Assembly: GCA_031270665.1 (NCBI GenBank)
Contig: JAISXD010000034.1
Location: 1 to 41,137, forward strand
Direction of reading: 5' to 3'
Length of the DNA: 41,137 bases
From: Tannerellaceae bacterium
GTDB lineage: Bacteria; Bacteroidota; Bacteroidia; Bacteroidales; Tannerellaceae
In this document: positions 1 through 8,239 of the stretch, piece by piece
Layout: each line of letters starts with the position of its first letter
Numbering within the stretch: the first letter of the stretch is position 1
The notes under the pieces: generated by a model
What the model was told of the DNA's origin: nothing
The model's database searches: none
The model's input: only the letters and a program-made list of their open reading frames with translations
Program-made: the position numbers and the translations under genes

Positions 1-534
1 ACGGAAGGATTTACGGCCGACTGTCCACACCGCGAACGGCAGGGATACGGCGAAGTAGCTTTTGCCACCGCCTGGGGAATCGGTCTGCCGAATTACCGGA
101 GCGGCGCATTCTATCGCAATATCGTCCGCAACTGGACAGACGTGCAGGAAGCCGACGGATGGATACACCATACCGCTCCGCAGATCAACAACGATTACGG
201 CGGTCCGATGTGGAGCAGCGCCGGGCTGAATGTTGGCTGGGAATATTATATCCATTTTGGCGATAAACAAATCCTCGAACTGGTCTATCCCTCGGCCAGA
301 CGCTGGCTGGAGTTTCTTCATGCCCATACAAAAGACGGTTTACTGATTCCTTACAAGCAGCACTGGGGGCATTTTTTGGGCGACTGGGCGGCTCCCGGGC
401 AAAGGAAAGAACCGGGCGATTCGCCGCAGGCCATGTTTTTCAACAATTGTGTGTATGTGATGAACCTGGAGACCGCCACGCAAATGGCCGAAGCGCTGGG
501 CTGCTATCGGCGTTCCGTCCTCTCTGGGACTTAA
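1..534 (+). pseudogene. GH78 alpha-L-rhamnosidase, fragment (5' outside window, 3' truncated)
   Basis: The frame is open from base 1 and ends at TAA 532-534. It encodes part of the (alpha/alpha)6 catalytic domain of a GH78 alpha-L-rhamnosidase, which releases terminal rhamnose from plant or bacterial glycans. The start shows the family signature TADCPHRERQGYGE, equivalent to the DCPQRxERxGWxGD motif that carries catalytic acidic residues. It is followed by conserved blocks such as GWIHHTAPQINNDYGGPMW. Family members normally continue for about 250 residues beyond this point. Here the protein loses family resemblance after the block ending MAEALG and stops about a dozen codons later. I infer 3' truncation by a rearrangement near base 505. 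The family is clear; loss of function is inferred. Confidence 0.75.
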
Positions 535-542
535 CAATGAAA

Positions 543-571
543 AAGGAGCATTTTATCGCAAAATACTCCTT
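543..571. terminator. possible hairpin terminator after the truncated GH78 frame
   Basis: The arms aaggag-c-atttt and aaaat-a-ctcctt form an 11-bp stem with one mismatch and a short tcgc-type loop. A T-rich but interrupted tail follows on the plus strand. It begins eight bases past the GH78 stop codon. The tail is weak, so this may only be structure inherited from a rearranged fragment. Confidence 0.3.
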
Positions 572-683
572 CTTCTTTTAGAATAACCAAATTATCCATA
601 CTTAAAACTAACCCTATCGGATGAATCTGATATCCTTTTTCACGCAAGACGCGACTTGCGTAGCAGTAAAAGTCATAGTCTTT

Positions 684-717
684 TAAATCAGGTTAACAAC
701 TAAATCAGGTTAACAAC
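684..717. repeat. 17-bp perfect tandem duplication
   Basis: The unit taaatcaggttaacaac occurs twice in direct succession at 684-700 and 701-717, with no mismatch. It sits in non-coding DNA between two rearranged fragments. It may be a slippage or recombination scar. Confidence 0.85.
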
Positions 718-1033
718 ATTGTGAGATGTGTTTACCATTGAGAACCTATAATAAAATAACAGGATAAAAATAAGCAGAAACAATCATTAATGCAAGACAA
801 TTAAACACAAAAAACAACGAGCCTGTGTCATATTTTTCTTTTTTTTATCAAACGGCGCCGGCCTAAGACAATATTTCGGTTGGCGTATAAGTAATTTACG
901 AAAAAAGTTTCGTTTATCGTGTTTATTTGCTGATATTGATGCGGTCTGCCTCATGTCTTTTTTCGTATAGTCATTTGTTGTAAACGATAGAGGGCCCTTG
1001 ATATACTGATGGCTTTATCATGGTAAGGATGTC

Positions 1034-2197
1034 CTATATTTTCAAGGCTTTCTTTGGGCTTATCAGGGAGTGGAAGAAGTTGTATCTCGACCGTAAATGG
1101 TTTAACCACGAAGATGAATCTTCGTGAAACTCGCGAAGGATGAGCCAGTCTGCCTGGCTTACCCAATGGCGGAACTGGAGATTGGGCGAATGGGTAGACG
1201 AATAACTCACGGATAATTCCAGCAGCTTGTCTAAGTTAAAACTGCCGGACACGATGCCGGCTCCCGAAAGGCAGGCGTCGTGGGCGTTGCAGGCCTGTTC
1301 GATATGGGTGGGAACCATCATCACGGGCTTATCCATATACATGGCTTCGCACACCGACTCGAAGCCGGCCGTGGTAGCATATGCTTTGGAACCTGCCATG
1401 TAGCGTACAAACAGGGCGTCGTCGATCGGGTGGAACACCAGGTTGTCGTTTATGCGTGTTTCTTCCGTTTCTCCCTTTTTATCCCAGAAGAAATGAATCT
1501 TTACGGCGGGATGCGCTTTGTGCCACAGCTTCACTTCTTCGCCGAAGCCGCTGTTCAGCATATACCCGTGCAGGTAGTCTCCTTCGGACGGCTTCGCTTC
1601 GATAACCTCCCGCCTTATCAGCGGGGGCACTACCACGATCCCTTTCTCCGGGACTTCCTTCATCTTCCTGAACGACAGCGCCAGCTTCTTGCTTGCCCCC
1701 CAGGCCGTAACCTGCGTATAGAACAGCATCATGCCGAGCGACAGGGGATTGGCTTTCGGGAAACTGAACTCCGGGTGAAGAAAAAGGTATTGATGGGCAA
1801 TACAGATCATGACGGCTTTCGGACGAAAGAGGGTATAGGTTAATCCGGTAAGTATTTCGTAGAAGTTCACCACTACGTCGGCTTCCGTCTGTTTTATCAT
1901 CCGGTTGATGTAGTACAGGCTGCCTATATACCTGTAAGACCGGGCCACGTTATATACCACCGATCGGGCTAAGTTTACCTGTTTATTCCTGGCCGTGGGA
2001 AGGAAATTGGGGCTTTCAAACGAATAAACCGGCGCCTTCATCTTTTCAATGAAAAAAGCCGGAATCTTACGGGCAGGGCTTTTCCCTACCAATGCGCCCA
2101 CCACCTGATGCCCGTCGGCGGTGAGTTTCTGATGAAGGGATAAGGCCTGTGTCAGGTGTCCCCTCCCTTCTCCCTGGATGATAAAAAGTATTCTCAT
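1034..2197 (-). CDS. glycosyltransferase, MurG/GT28-like (TIGR00661-type)
   Basis: This encodes a 387-residue predicted cytoplasmic or membrane-associated sugar transferase with a GT-B fold. The start MRILFIIQGEGRGHLTQALSL is typical of the N-terminal Rossmann domain of the MurG-like family, with a glycine-rich GxGRGHLTQ loop. The C-terminal half carries ATTAGFESVCEAMYMDKPVM followed by PTHIEQACNA. This corresponds to the GGxxSxxEAxxxGxPxxxxPxxxEQxxNA donor-binding signature. No signal peptide is seen. It lies 103 bases downstream of the EF-G2 gene on the same strand and may be read from the same promoter, although an inverted repeat separates them. Donor and acceptor cannot be inferred; a lipid-linked acceptor is plausible for this family. 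Confidence 0.7.
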   Translation of the reverse strand: MRILFIIQGEGRGHLTQALSLHQKLTADGHQVVGALVGKSPARKIPAFFIEKMKAPVYSFESPNFLPTARNKQVNLARSVVYNVARSYRYIGSLYYINRMIKQTEADVVVNFYEILTGLTYTLFRPKAVMICIAHQYLFLHPEFSFPKANPLSLGMMLFYTQVTAWGASKKLALSFRKMKEVPEKGIVVVPPLIRREVIEAKPSEGDYLHGYMLNSGFGEEVKLWHKAHPAVKIHFFWDKKGETEETRINDNLVFHPIDDALFVRYMAGSKAYATTAGFESVCEAMYMDKPVMMVPTHIEQACNAHDACLSGAGIVSGSFNLDKLLELSVSYSSTHSPNLQFRHWVSQADWLILREFHEDSSSWLNHLRSRYNFFHSLISPKKALKI

Positions 2198-2205
2198 CTT
2201 TTAAA

Positions 2206-2292
2206 GTAGTCAAAGTAGTTAAGGAGTTAGCGTAGCCGGGCCAGGTTTTTCTCCTTAACCCCCACCGCGGCTGCTTTAACTCCTTTGACTAC
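2206..2292. repeat. nested inverted repeat between EF-G2 and glycosyltransferase genes
   Basis: An outer pair gtagtcaaag (2206-2215) and ctttgactac (2283-2292) encloses an inner pair gttaaggag (2218-2226) and ctccttaac (2251-2259). Both pairs are perfect. The structure fills the gap between two minus-strand genes, so it could terminate or process the transcript. A related string (aactactttttaactcctttatt) recurs before the start codon at 37779, which hints at a dispersed motif. Confidence 0.6.
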
Positions 2293-2300
2293 TAAAAAAA

Positions 2301-4457
2301 CTAATCTTCTTCCTGGCTTTCTGCGTAGGCTTTCAGCAGTTTTTCCTGAACGTCGGCAGGGACAAGTTCGTAGGCGGAGAACTTCATGTTGAAAGAAGCG
2401 CGTCCGCCGGTGATAGAGCTTAATGAGGTGGAATAGGAAGACATTTCTTTTAAGGGGACTCTGGCCGATAGCTTTTCGTATCCCTTTTCACTGCTCATTC
2501 CCATTATTATGGAGCGGCGGCCTTGCAGGTCGCTCATCACATCGCCTAAGTAATCGGCGGGAACGGAGACTTCCACGTCATAGATCGGTTCAAGAATCTT
2601 CGGGCCGGCTTCTTTGAAGGCCGTGCTGAACGCATTACGCCCGGCAAGCATAAAGGAGATTTCGTTGCTGTCTACCGGGTGCATCTTCCCGTCGTATACG
2701 ATAATACGTACATCGCGGGCATACGAACCGGTTAGCGGCCCCTGTTCCATACGCGCCATAATCCCTTTCAGTATGGCCGGCAGGAAGCGGGCGTCGATAG
2801 AGCCTCCTACGATTGAATTGATGAAGACCAGCTTGCCGCCCCAATCCAAATCTACCACCTGTGTGTCGCGAACCGATATTTTATATTCCTGCGTGCCGAA
2901 TTTGTATACATCGGGCGTGGGCATGCCTTCATGGTAAGGCTCTACAATCATATGTACCTCGCCAAACTGTCCGGCGCCTCCCGACTGCTTTTTATGCCGG
3001 TAGTCGGCGCGCGCTGCCTTGGTGATGGTTTCGCGGTAAGGTATCTTCGGTTCGATAAACTCGATGGGTATCTTTTCGTTATTCTCCAATCTCCATTTCA
3101 GTGTGCGGAGGTGGAACTCTCCTTGTCCGGATATAATCGTTTGTTTCAGTTCTTTAGACTGTTCGATAACCCAGGTGGGGTCTTCTTCGCGCATACGGTT
3201 TAGCAATTCGCCCAGCTTTTCGGAATCAGACTCGCTAACGGCTTTAATCGCCCTGCGGTATTTGGAATTGGGGTATTTGATGAAGTCGAAGGTGTAATCG
3301 GCCCCTTTTCCATTTAATGTATTGCCGCGGCGCACATCTTTCAGTTTAACGGTGGCCCCTATATCGCCTGCAACCATTTCTTCCACCTGGCTGCGTGTTT
3401 GCCCTGCCACAACAAATAACTGGGCGATACGCTCTTTCGAGCCACGGTCGGCATTGAGTAAGTCATCGCCTTCTTTTATTTTTCCTGATATCACTTTAAA
3501 AAAAGAAACCTGTCCGATATGCGGTTCTATGGTTGTTTTAAAGAAGAAAATGCTGGTTGGCCCGTTTGCATCGGGGGCAATATCTTTTCCCTCTGTCGTT
3601 GCGAAGTGCGGCATCCGGTCTACAGTGGGCACTACATTCCCAAGAAATTCCAGGGTACGGCGAACGCACATATCCTTTTCTGCACACACACAGAATACGG
3701 GGAACATCCCGCGAAGGATTAGCCCGGCGCTGATTCCGGCGCGCATTTCATCTTCGCTCAAGGCGCCGTCTTCGAAGAATTTCTCCATCAGGGCGTCGTC
3801 ATTCTCGGCAGCGGCTTCCACTAAAGCGGCGTGTAATTCTTGCGCTTTCTCCATTTCTTCTGCCGGAATATCCAATACATCGGGAACGCCGCCTTCGGGT
3901 TTCCATTTATACATCTTCATCTTCAATACGTCTACCACCGCATTAAAGGAAGGGCCCGTATGGACAGGATACTGTATCTGTACAACTTTACTGCCGTAAC
4001 TTTCTTTTAGCTGGGTGATCACTCCGTCGTAATCCGCCTTTTCCTGGTCTAATTGGTTGAGGATAAAGATAACCGGTTTGTTAAACTGTTCCGTATAGCG
4101 GAATTGGTTCACCGTGCCTACCTCAATGCCATATTGGGCGTTAATCACCATTAAAGCCGTATCGGTAACGTTCAGGGCCGATACCGCTCCGCCGATAAAG
4201 TCGTCCGAACCCGGGCAGTCGATAAAATTGAGTTTCCTGTTCTGCCATTCCACACTAAAAACGGTTGAGAACACCGAGTATCCATACTCTTTCTCAACCG
4301 GGAAATAATCGCTCACCGTATTTTTGGTATCAACACTACCGCGACGTTTTATAACTCCACCCTCGTAAAGCATCGCTTCTGCGAGAGTGGTTTTCCCGGA
4401 GCCAGAACTTCCCAAGATGGCAATGTTCTTAATTTCATTTGTTTGATAAACCTTCAT
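2301..4457 (-). CDS. fusA2: elongation factor G paralogue (EF-G2), predicted GTPase-deficient
   Basis: This is a 718-residue translation elongation factor G homologue that would bind the ribosome and drive translocation. I chose ATG 4457 because the protein then begins MKVYQTNEIKNIAILG, close to the family start; the longer frame adds 30 hydrophobic residues of AT-rich leader. Seen: P-loop GSSGSGKTT (16-24), G3 DCPGSDDF (80-87), G4 NQLD (134-137), the domain III signature EEDPTWVIEQ, and the domain IV QSGGAGQFGEV block. In canonical EF-G, G3 is DTPGHVDF and its histidine is catalytic. Here that position is Ser84, and the switch I ERGIT motif reads EYGYS. This matches what I know of Bacteroides EF-G2, a paralogue lacking GTPase activity and used under carbon limitation. 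Its promoter would lie in the 478-base gap shared with susC. Confidence 0.88.
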   Translation of the reverse strand: MKVYQTNEIKNIAILGSSGSGKTTLAEAMLYEGGVIKRRGSVDTKNTVSDYFPVEKEYGYSVFSTVFSVEWQNRKLNFIDCPGSDDFIGGAVSALNVTDTALMVINAQYGIEVGTVNQFRYTEQFNKPVIFILNQLDQEKADYDGVITQLKESYGSKVVQIQYPVHTGPSFNAVVDVLKMKMYKWKPEGGVPDVLDIPAEEMEKAQELHAALVEAAAENDDALMEKFFEDGALSEDEMRAGISAGLILRGMFPVFCVCAEKDMCVRRTLEFLGNVVPTVDRMPHFATTEGKDIAPDANGPTSIFFFKTTIEPHIGQVSFFKVISGKIKEGDDLLNADRGSKERIAQLFVVAGQTRSQVEEMVAGDIGATVKLKDVRRGNTLNGKGADYTFDFIKYPNSKYRRAIKAVSESDSEKLGELLNRMREEDPTWVIEQSKELKQTIISGQGEFHLRTLKWRLENNEKIPIEFIEPKIPYRETITKAARADYRHKKQSGGAGQFGEVHMIVEPYHEGMPTPDVYKFGTQEYKISVRDTQVVDLDWGGKLVFINSIVGGSIDARFLPAILKGIMARMEQGPLTGSYARDVRIIVYDGKMHPVDSNEISFMLAGRNAFSTAFKEAGPKILEPIYDVEVSVPADYLGDVMSDLQGRRSIIMGMSSEKGYEKLSARVPLKEMSSYSTSLSSITGGRASFNMKFSAYELVPADVQEKLLKAYAESQEED

Positions 4458-4627
4458 GATATCAGGGTTTAATAGATTTATAAATATAAAAAGAGCTAAA
4501 AAAATCTCATAAGGGCGCAAATTATAGAATGTGAATGAAAAAAGCAATTAAACAAACCTGTTACAGAACATATTTTTGGAACATTTCCCGGTATGCTGTT
4601 ATAATTTAAGTCTGCGTTAACACATTT

Positions 4628-4681
4628 CCCCCCCGGGATTAGTCTGGGGATTGATTCTTCCGGGGGTAGCGTCCGGGGGGG
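4628..4681. repeat. G-run cluster with 9-bp inverted repeat
   Basis: The arms cccccccgg (4628-4636) and ccggggggg (4673-4681) are perfectly complementary. Between them the plus strand carries further G runs (ggg, gggg, ggggg), giving four or more closely spaced runs. It could form a hairpin or, with long loops, a G-quadruplex. Such G-rich DNA is unusual for this otherwise AT-rich gap. Confidence 0.6.
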
Positions 4682-4799
4682 CGGTTTTGTGTGCAAAATA
4701 CAGCCATTGCCCATGCGGAGGGCGAAACAAAAAAGGCGGCCTCCCGGGGTTTTGGAATAACAAAATGACGCTGTTCGTTGTAAAAAATAATCAAAAGTG

Positions 4800-4829
4800 T
4801 TGTGTTTTCAATATATTTTCATATTTTTG
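4800..4829 (+). promoter_or_regulatory. predicted susC promoter (Bacteroidetes -33/-7 type)
   Basis: TTG at 4800-4802 and TATTTTTG at 4822-4829 match the Bacteroidetes -33 and -7 elements (TTTG and TAnnTTTG) with a 19-base spacer. Transcription would begin around 4835, leaving a leader of about 100 nt before susC. The -7 element runs into the left arm of the palindrome at 4826-4857. Confidence 0.6.
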
Positions 4830-4857
4830 TTTGCTTATTTAAAAATAAGCAAACAAA
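4826..4857. promoter_or_regulatory. perfect 32-base palindrome over the susC -7/start site
   Basis: tttgtttgcttattt (4826-4840) and aaataagcaaacaaa (4843-4857) are exact reverse complements separated by two bases. The structure covers the end of the predicted -7 element and the predicted start of transcription. It could be an operator for a dimeric repressor, or a hairpin at the 5' end of the susCD mRNA. There is no clear T-run after it, so a simple terminator is less likely. Confidence 0.6.
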
Positions 4858-4935
4858 CTGATATGTTTTTATGTATAATAATATACATATATATATATGG
4901 TTTTTATTCCTGGTGTCTAACAAAAAGATTGTTGT

Positions 4936-7900
4936 ATGATGAAAAAATTGATTAATGTTTTGCTGTGCTTTATGCTATGCACAGCGGTGGCGGTTGCTCA
5001 GAACGTGAGAGTAGCCGGAACGGTGGTCTCGGGCGACGACGGCGAGCCGATTATCGGGGCGTCGGTCATGGCAAAGGGGACTTCGATTGGGACGATTACC
5101 AATCTCAACGGGCAGTTCGACCTCAATGTGCCGCCTGTGGTACGTACCCTGGTTATTTCTTACATAGGGATGCAAAGCGAGGAAGTGGCCGTGGGCGCCA
5201 ATCTGAGGATTGTGCTCAAATCGTCTGCGCAGGCCCTGGATGAAGTGGTGGTTACGGCGCTGGGTATTTCGAGGGACAAGAAAACCCTGGGATACGCCGT
5301 ACAGCAGGTGGGTGGCGAAGAGGTCAACACCACGAAGACGAACAACTTCGTAACCGCCCTGTCGGGCAAGGTGTCGGGCCTGCAAATTAAGAACACCACC
5401 AACTTCGGCGGGTCGGCAAACGTGCTGATCCGCGGCGCATCATCGCTGACGCAAAACAACCAGGCGCTCTTCGTGGTGGATGGCGTGCCGATTGACAACT
5501 CGAACGTAAACAACACCACCCAGCTAACCGGAGGCATCGGTTACGACTACGGGAATATGTCTTCGGATATCAACCCGAATGATATCGAGTCGGTAAGCGT
5601 GCTCAAAGGAGCCGCCGCCACAGCCCTCTACGGCTCGCGTGCCGGCAGCGGGGTGATACTTATCACCACCAAGAAGGGTGGGGGAGCGTCTAAGAAACCC
5701 GTTGTCCGCCTGAGCTCGAACGTTACGCTCAGCAGCGTAGACAAGGCCACCCTGCCCAGCCTGCAAACGGAATACGGCGCAGGCTACGGGCAGTATTACG
5801 ATTCGCCCAACGGCTTTTTCGACTATGCCGACATCGACGGCGACGGGGTGGAAGACCTCCTGGTGCCTTACTACGAAGACGCCTCGCGCGGGGGAAGGCT
5901 CGACGGCACACCGGTATACCAGTGGGATTCTTTCTGGCCCACCTCGTCCAACTATGGCAGGAAGACGCCTTACGCAGCCTCGGCACACGGGCCGGAATAC
6001 TTCTTCAAAACGGGCGTAAGCCTTACCAACAGCATCGATGTGTCCGGCGGGGGCGACGTATCCACCTACCGCTTTGCCTACACCAACCTCGACCAGACAG
6101 GCACGTGGCCCAACTCGTCTATCAAGCGCCACAACGCCAGTTTCTCGGGCAGTTACGATATACTGAAAAACCTCACCATCAGTTCTTCGGCCAACTATAT
6201 ACATACCTCTACGGTGGGCCGCCCCGAAACGGGCTACAACAACAATGCGTTGTCGATGTTCCGCCAGTGGTATCAGGCTAACGTAGACCTCAAACAGCTG
6301 GAAGAGGTGTATAAGTCGAGCGGGCAGAACGCTACGTGGAACCGCGTTTACTGGGACGACGCTTCGCCGGCCTACTGGGACAACCCCTACTGGACGCGCT
6401 ACGAGAACTACGAAAACGACGCCCGCCAGCGCCTCATCGCCAACGTGAAGCTGGAATGGAAGATTACCGACTTCCTCAGCGTGATGGGCCGCTATGCCGT
6501 AGACACGTACGCCTACCTGCAGGAAGAACGCAAGGCGGTGGGTTCGCACGCGGAGCGCTTTGGCGTGGGGGCGAATGAAAGCACTTCGGGCTATGCGCGC
6601 CTCGACCGTTCGTTTATCGAAACCAATGCCGACTTGCTGGCCAACTTCCACAAGCCGCTCAGCGCAGAGGTAGACCTCACGGCGCTGGCCGGGGTGAACA
6701 TACGCCGCAGCACCATCGACCAGGTGTATGCCTCTACCAACAACGGACTCGCCGTGTCCGGCGTGTATGCCCTGAGCAACAGCCTCGACCCCATGCTGCC
6801 GCCCGAAGAGAAATACGAACGTGTCGGCATCAACGGCCTTTTTGCCAGCGCCTCGCTGGGCTACCGGAACACCTACTACCTCGAAGGAACCGTACGCCGC
6901 GACCAGGCTTCCACGCTGCCCTCCGGCAACAATGCCTACTTCTATCCCTCGCTTACGGGAAGCGTTATCTTCTCCAACCTGATCAGCCCTCGCTGGCTGT
7001 CGTTCGGCAAGCTGCGGCTCAACTTTGCGGAGGTGGGCAACAGCGCCCCGGCCCTGAGCGTGATAGATACCTATACCCAGGTATCGCCCTTCAACGGCAA
7101 TCCGATCGTTACCGTGCCCGATACGCGCAACAACCCCGAACTCAAGCCCGAACGGCAGCGCGCCTACGAAGTGGGCCTCGAAGCGGGGTTCCTCAAGAAC
7201 CGCCTCGGTTTCGACCTGGCGCTCTACGACAATACCACCTTCGACCAGCTGGTGCCTATCTCCGTATCGTATGCCACCGGCTATTACAGGCGCTGGATTA
7301 ATGCGGGCGAGATACAAAACCGGGGCGTAGAGCTGTCGCTCTTTGCAACGCCGGTCAAGACGCGCGATTTCAGCTGGGACGTGCGCCTCAACTGGGCTGC
7401 CAACCGCAACAAGGTGGTTTCCCTCTATGTAGACGAAGCGGGCAATAAGGTAGACAACCTCCAGCTTGGCAGCCTCCAGGGCGGCGTGAGCATCAACGCC
7501 CGTTTGGGAGAACCTTACGGCGTAATCAGCGGGACCGACTTCGTTTACCACGACAACGGCGAGAGGATTATCTCCGCCAATGGCATATATGAATTTTCGC
7601 CCGAGAACGACAAGGTGCTCGGCAACGTAAACCCCGACTGGACGGGCGGGCTGAGCAATACCTTTACGTACGGGAACCTTGCGCTCAGCTTCCTGATAGA
7701 TATGAGCCGGGGCGGCAGCGTATTTTCGCTCGACCAGCATTATGGCGGCGCCACGGGCGTATATAAGGAAAGCGCCGGGCTGAACGACCTGGGCAATCCC
7801 AAGCGCGACCCCATCGTGTGGGCCGATGCAAGCGACCATTCCAAAGGCTATGCCTCCACCAGCGGGGGAACTGTCCTACCCGGCGTGCGGGCCGACGGAA

Positions 7901-8229
7901 CGCCCAATACCATCCGCGTAGACGAGTCGAGCTACATTGCCGGCGGCTACAAGGCGTATCCCAACAGCGCCTTTGTTTACGACGCTTCGTTTGTGAAGCT
8001 GCGCGAACTTTCCCTCACCTATACGCTCCCCAAGGCATGGCTGGCCAAGACGCGTGCATTCACGGCGGCGTCCATCGCCCTGGTAGGCTCCAACCTGTGG
8101 ATTATCCACAAAAACCTGCCCTATGCCGACCCCGAAGCTACCCAGAGTTCGGGTAATATACAGGGATGGCAGAGCGGCGTGGCGCCCACGGAACGTACTT
8201 TCGGATTTACCCTCAATGTTCAATTTTAA
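4936..8229 (+). CDS. SusC/RagA-family TonB-linked outer membrane transporter
   Basis: This 1097-residue outer-membrane beta-barrel imports a glycan or peptide ligand with its SusD partner, powered by TonB-ExbBD. Seen: signal peptide 1-21 (hydrophobic core then AVA/QN), a carboxypeptidase-regulatory-like domain (about 25-100), the conserved TonB-interaction segment ALDEVVVTALG (about 101-110), a plug domain with VLIRGASSLTQNNQALFVVDGVPI, then the barrel, ending in the C-terminal NVQF with terminal Phe. There is no extra N-terminal STN signalling domain, and no sigma/anti-sigma pair next door, so FecR-type trans-envelope signalling is not suggested. SusD begins 10 bases after the stop. The gene is visibly GC-richer and richer in C-ending codons than its flanks. 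The substrate is unknown; the GH78 remnant upstream is too damaged and distant to tell. Confidence 0.93.
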   Translation: MMKKLINVLLCFMLCTAVAVAQNVRVAGTVVSGDDGEPIIGASVMAKGTSIGTITNLNGQFDLNVPPVVRTLVISYIGMQSEEVAVGANLRIVLKSSAQALDEVVVTALGISRDKKTLGYAVQQVGGEEVNTTKTNNFVTALSGKVSGLQIKNTTNFGGSANVLIRGASSLTQNNQALFVVDGVPIDNSNVNNTTQLTGGIGYDYGNMSSDINPNDIESVSVLKGAAATALYGSRAGSGVILITTKKGGGASKKPVVRLSSNVTLSSVDKATLPSLQTEYGAGYGQYYDSPNGFFDYADIDGDGVEDLLVPYYEDASRGGRLDGTPVYQWDSFWPTSSNYGRKTPYAASAHGPEYFFKTGVSLTNSIDVSGGGDVSTYRFAYTNLDQTGTWPNSSIKRHNASFSGSYDILKNLTISSSANYIHTSTVGRPETGYNNNALSMFRQWYQANVDLKQLEEVYKSSGQNATWNRVYWDDASPAYWDNPYWTRYENYENDARQRLIANVKLEWKITDFLSVMGRYAVDTYAYLQEERKAVGSHAERFGVGANESTSGYARLDRSFIETNADLLANFHKPLSAEVDLTALAGVNIRRSTIDQVYASTNNGLAVSGVYALSNSLDPMLPPEEKYERVGINGLFASASLGYRNTYYLEGTVRRDQASTLPSGNNAYFYPSLTGSVIFSNLISPRWLSFGKLRLNFAEVGNSAPALSVIDTYTQVSPFNGNPIVTVPDTRNNPELKPERQRAYEVGLEAGFLKNRLGFDLALYDNTTFDQLVPISVSYATGYYRRWINAGEIQNRGVELSLFATPVKTRDFSWDVRLNWAANRNKVVSLYVDEAGNKVDNLQLGSLQGGVSINARLGEPYGVISGTDFVYHDNGERIISANGIYEFSPENDKVLGNVNPDWTGGLSNTFTYGNLALSFLIDMSRGGSVFSLDQHYGGATGVYKESAGLNDLGNPKRDPIVWADASDHSKGYASTSGGTVLPGVRADGTPNTIRVDESSYIAGGYKAYPNSAFVYDASFVKLRELSLTYTLPKAWLAKTRAFTAASIALVGSNLWIIHKNLPYADPEATQSSGNIQGWQSGVAPTERTFGFTLNVQF

Positions 8230-8239
8230 ACCTGTCAAG

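Larger units (their letters stand above)
535..1033. other. non-coding gap with a rearrangement scar
   Basis: No gene can be supported in this 499-base stretch. On the minus strand, roughly 533-690, an open frame without a start includes ASRVLREKGYQIHPIGL. This weakly resembles the Rossmann segment of small CoA-binding proteins and may be a decayed fragment. The rest is AT-rich, apart from a short GC-rich palindromic patch near 853-862. A small hairpin, acgaaa/tttcgt, lies at 898-913 downstream of the minus-strand glycosyltransferase. Confidence 0.4.
4458..4935. other. divergent regulatory region between EF-G2 and susC
   Basis: This 478-base gap separates two divergent transcription units. 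Near 4517-4560 on the minus strand, a TATAATTTG string with an upstream TTG could serve EF-G2, but it fits the consensus imperfectly. A G/C-run inverted repeat lies at 4628-4681. The susC promoter and a palindrome lie at 4800-4857, followed by an AT-alternating tract around 4880-4899. No protein-coding gene is supported here. Confidence 0.6.

Noticed and set aside
4458..4547. 30-residue hydrophobic extension of the EF-G2 N-terminus
   Set aside because: EF-G is cytosolic. The extension is AT-rich leader sequence, and ATG 4457 gives the normal family N-terminus.
5524..7839. Very long minus-strand frame opposite susC
   Set aside because: It mirrors the codon bias of the GC-rich susC gene, has low-complexity Val/Gly/Arg composition and no recognisable domain.
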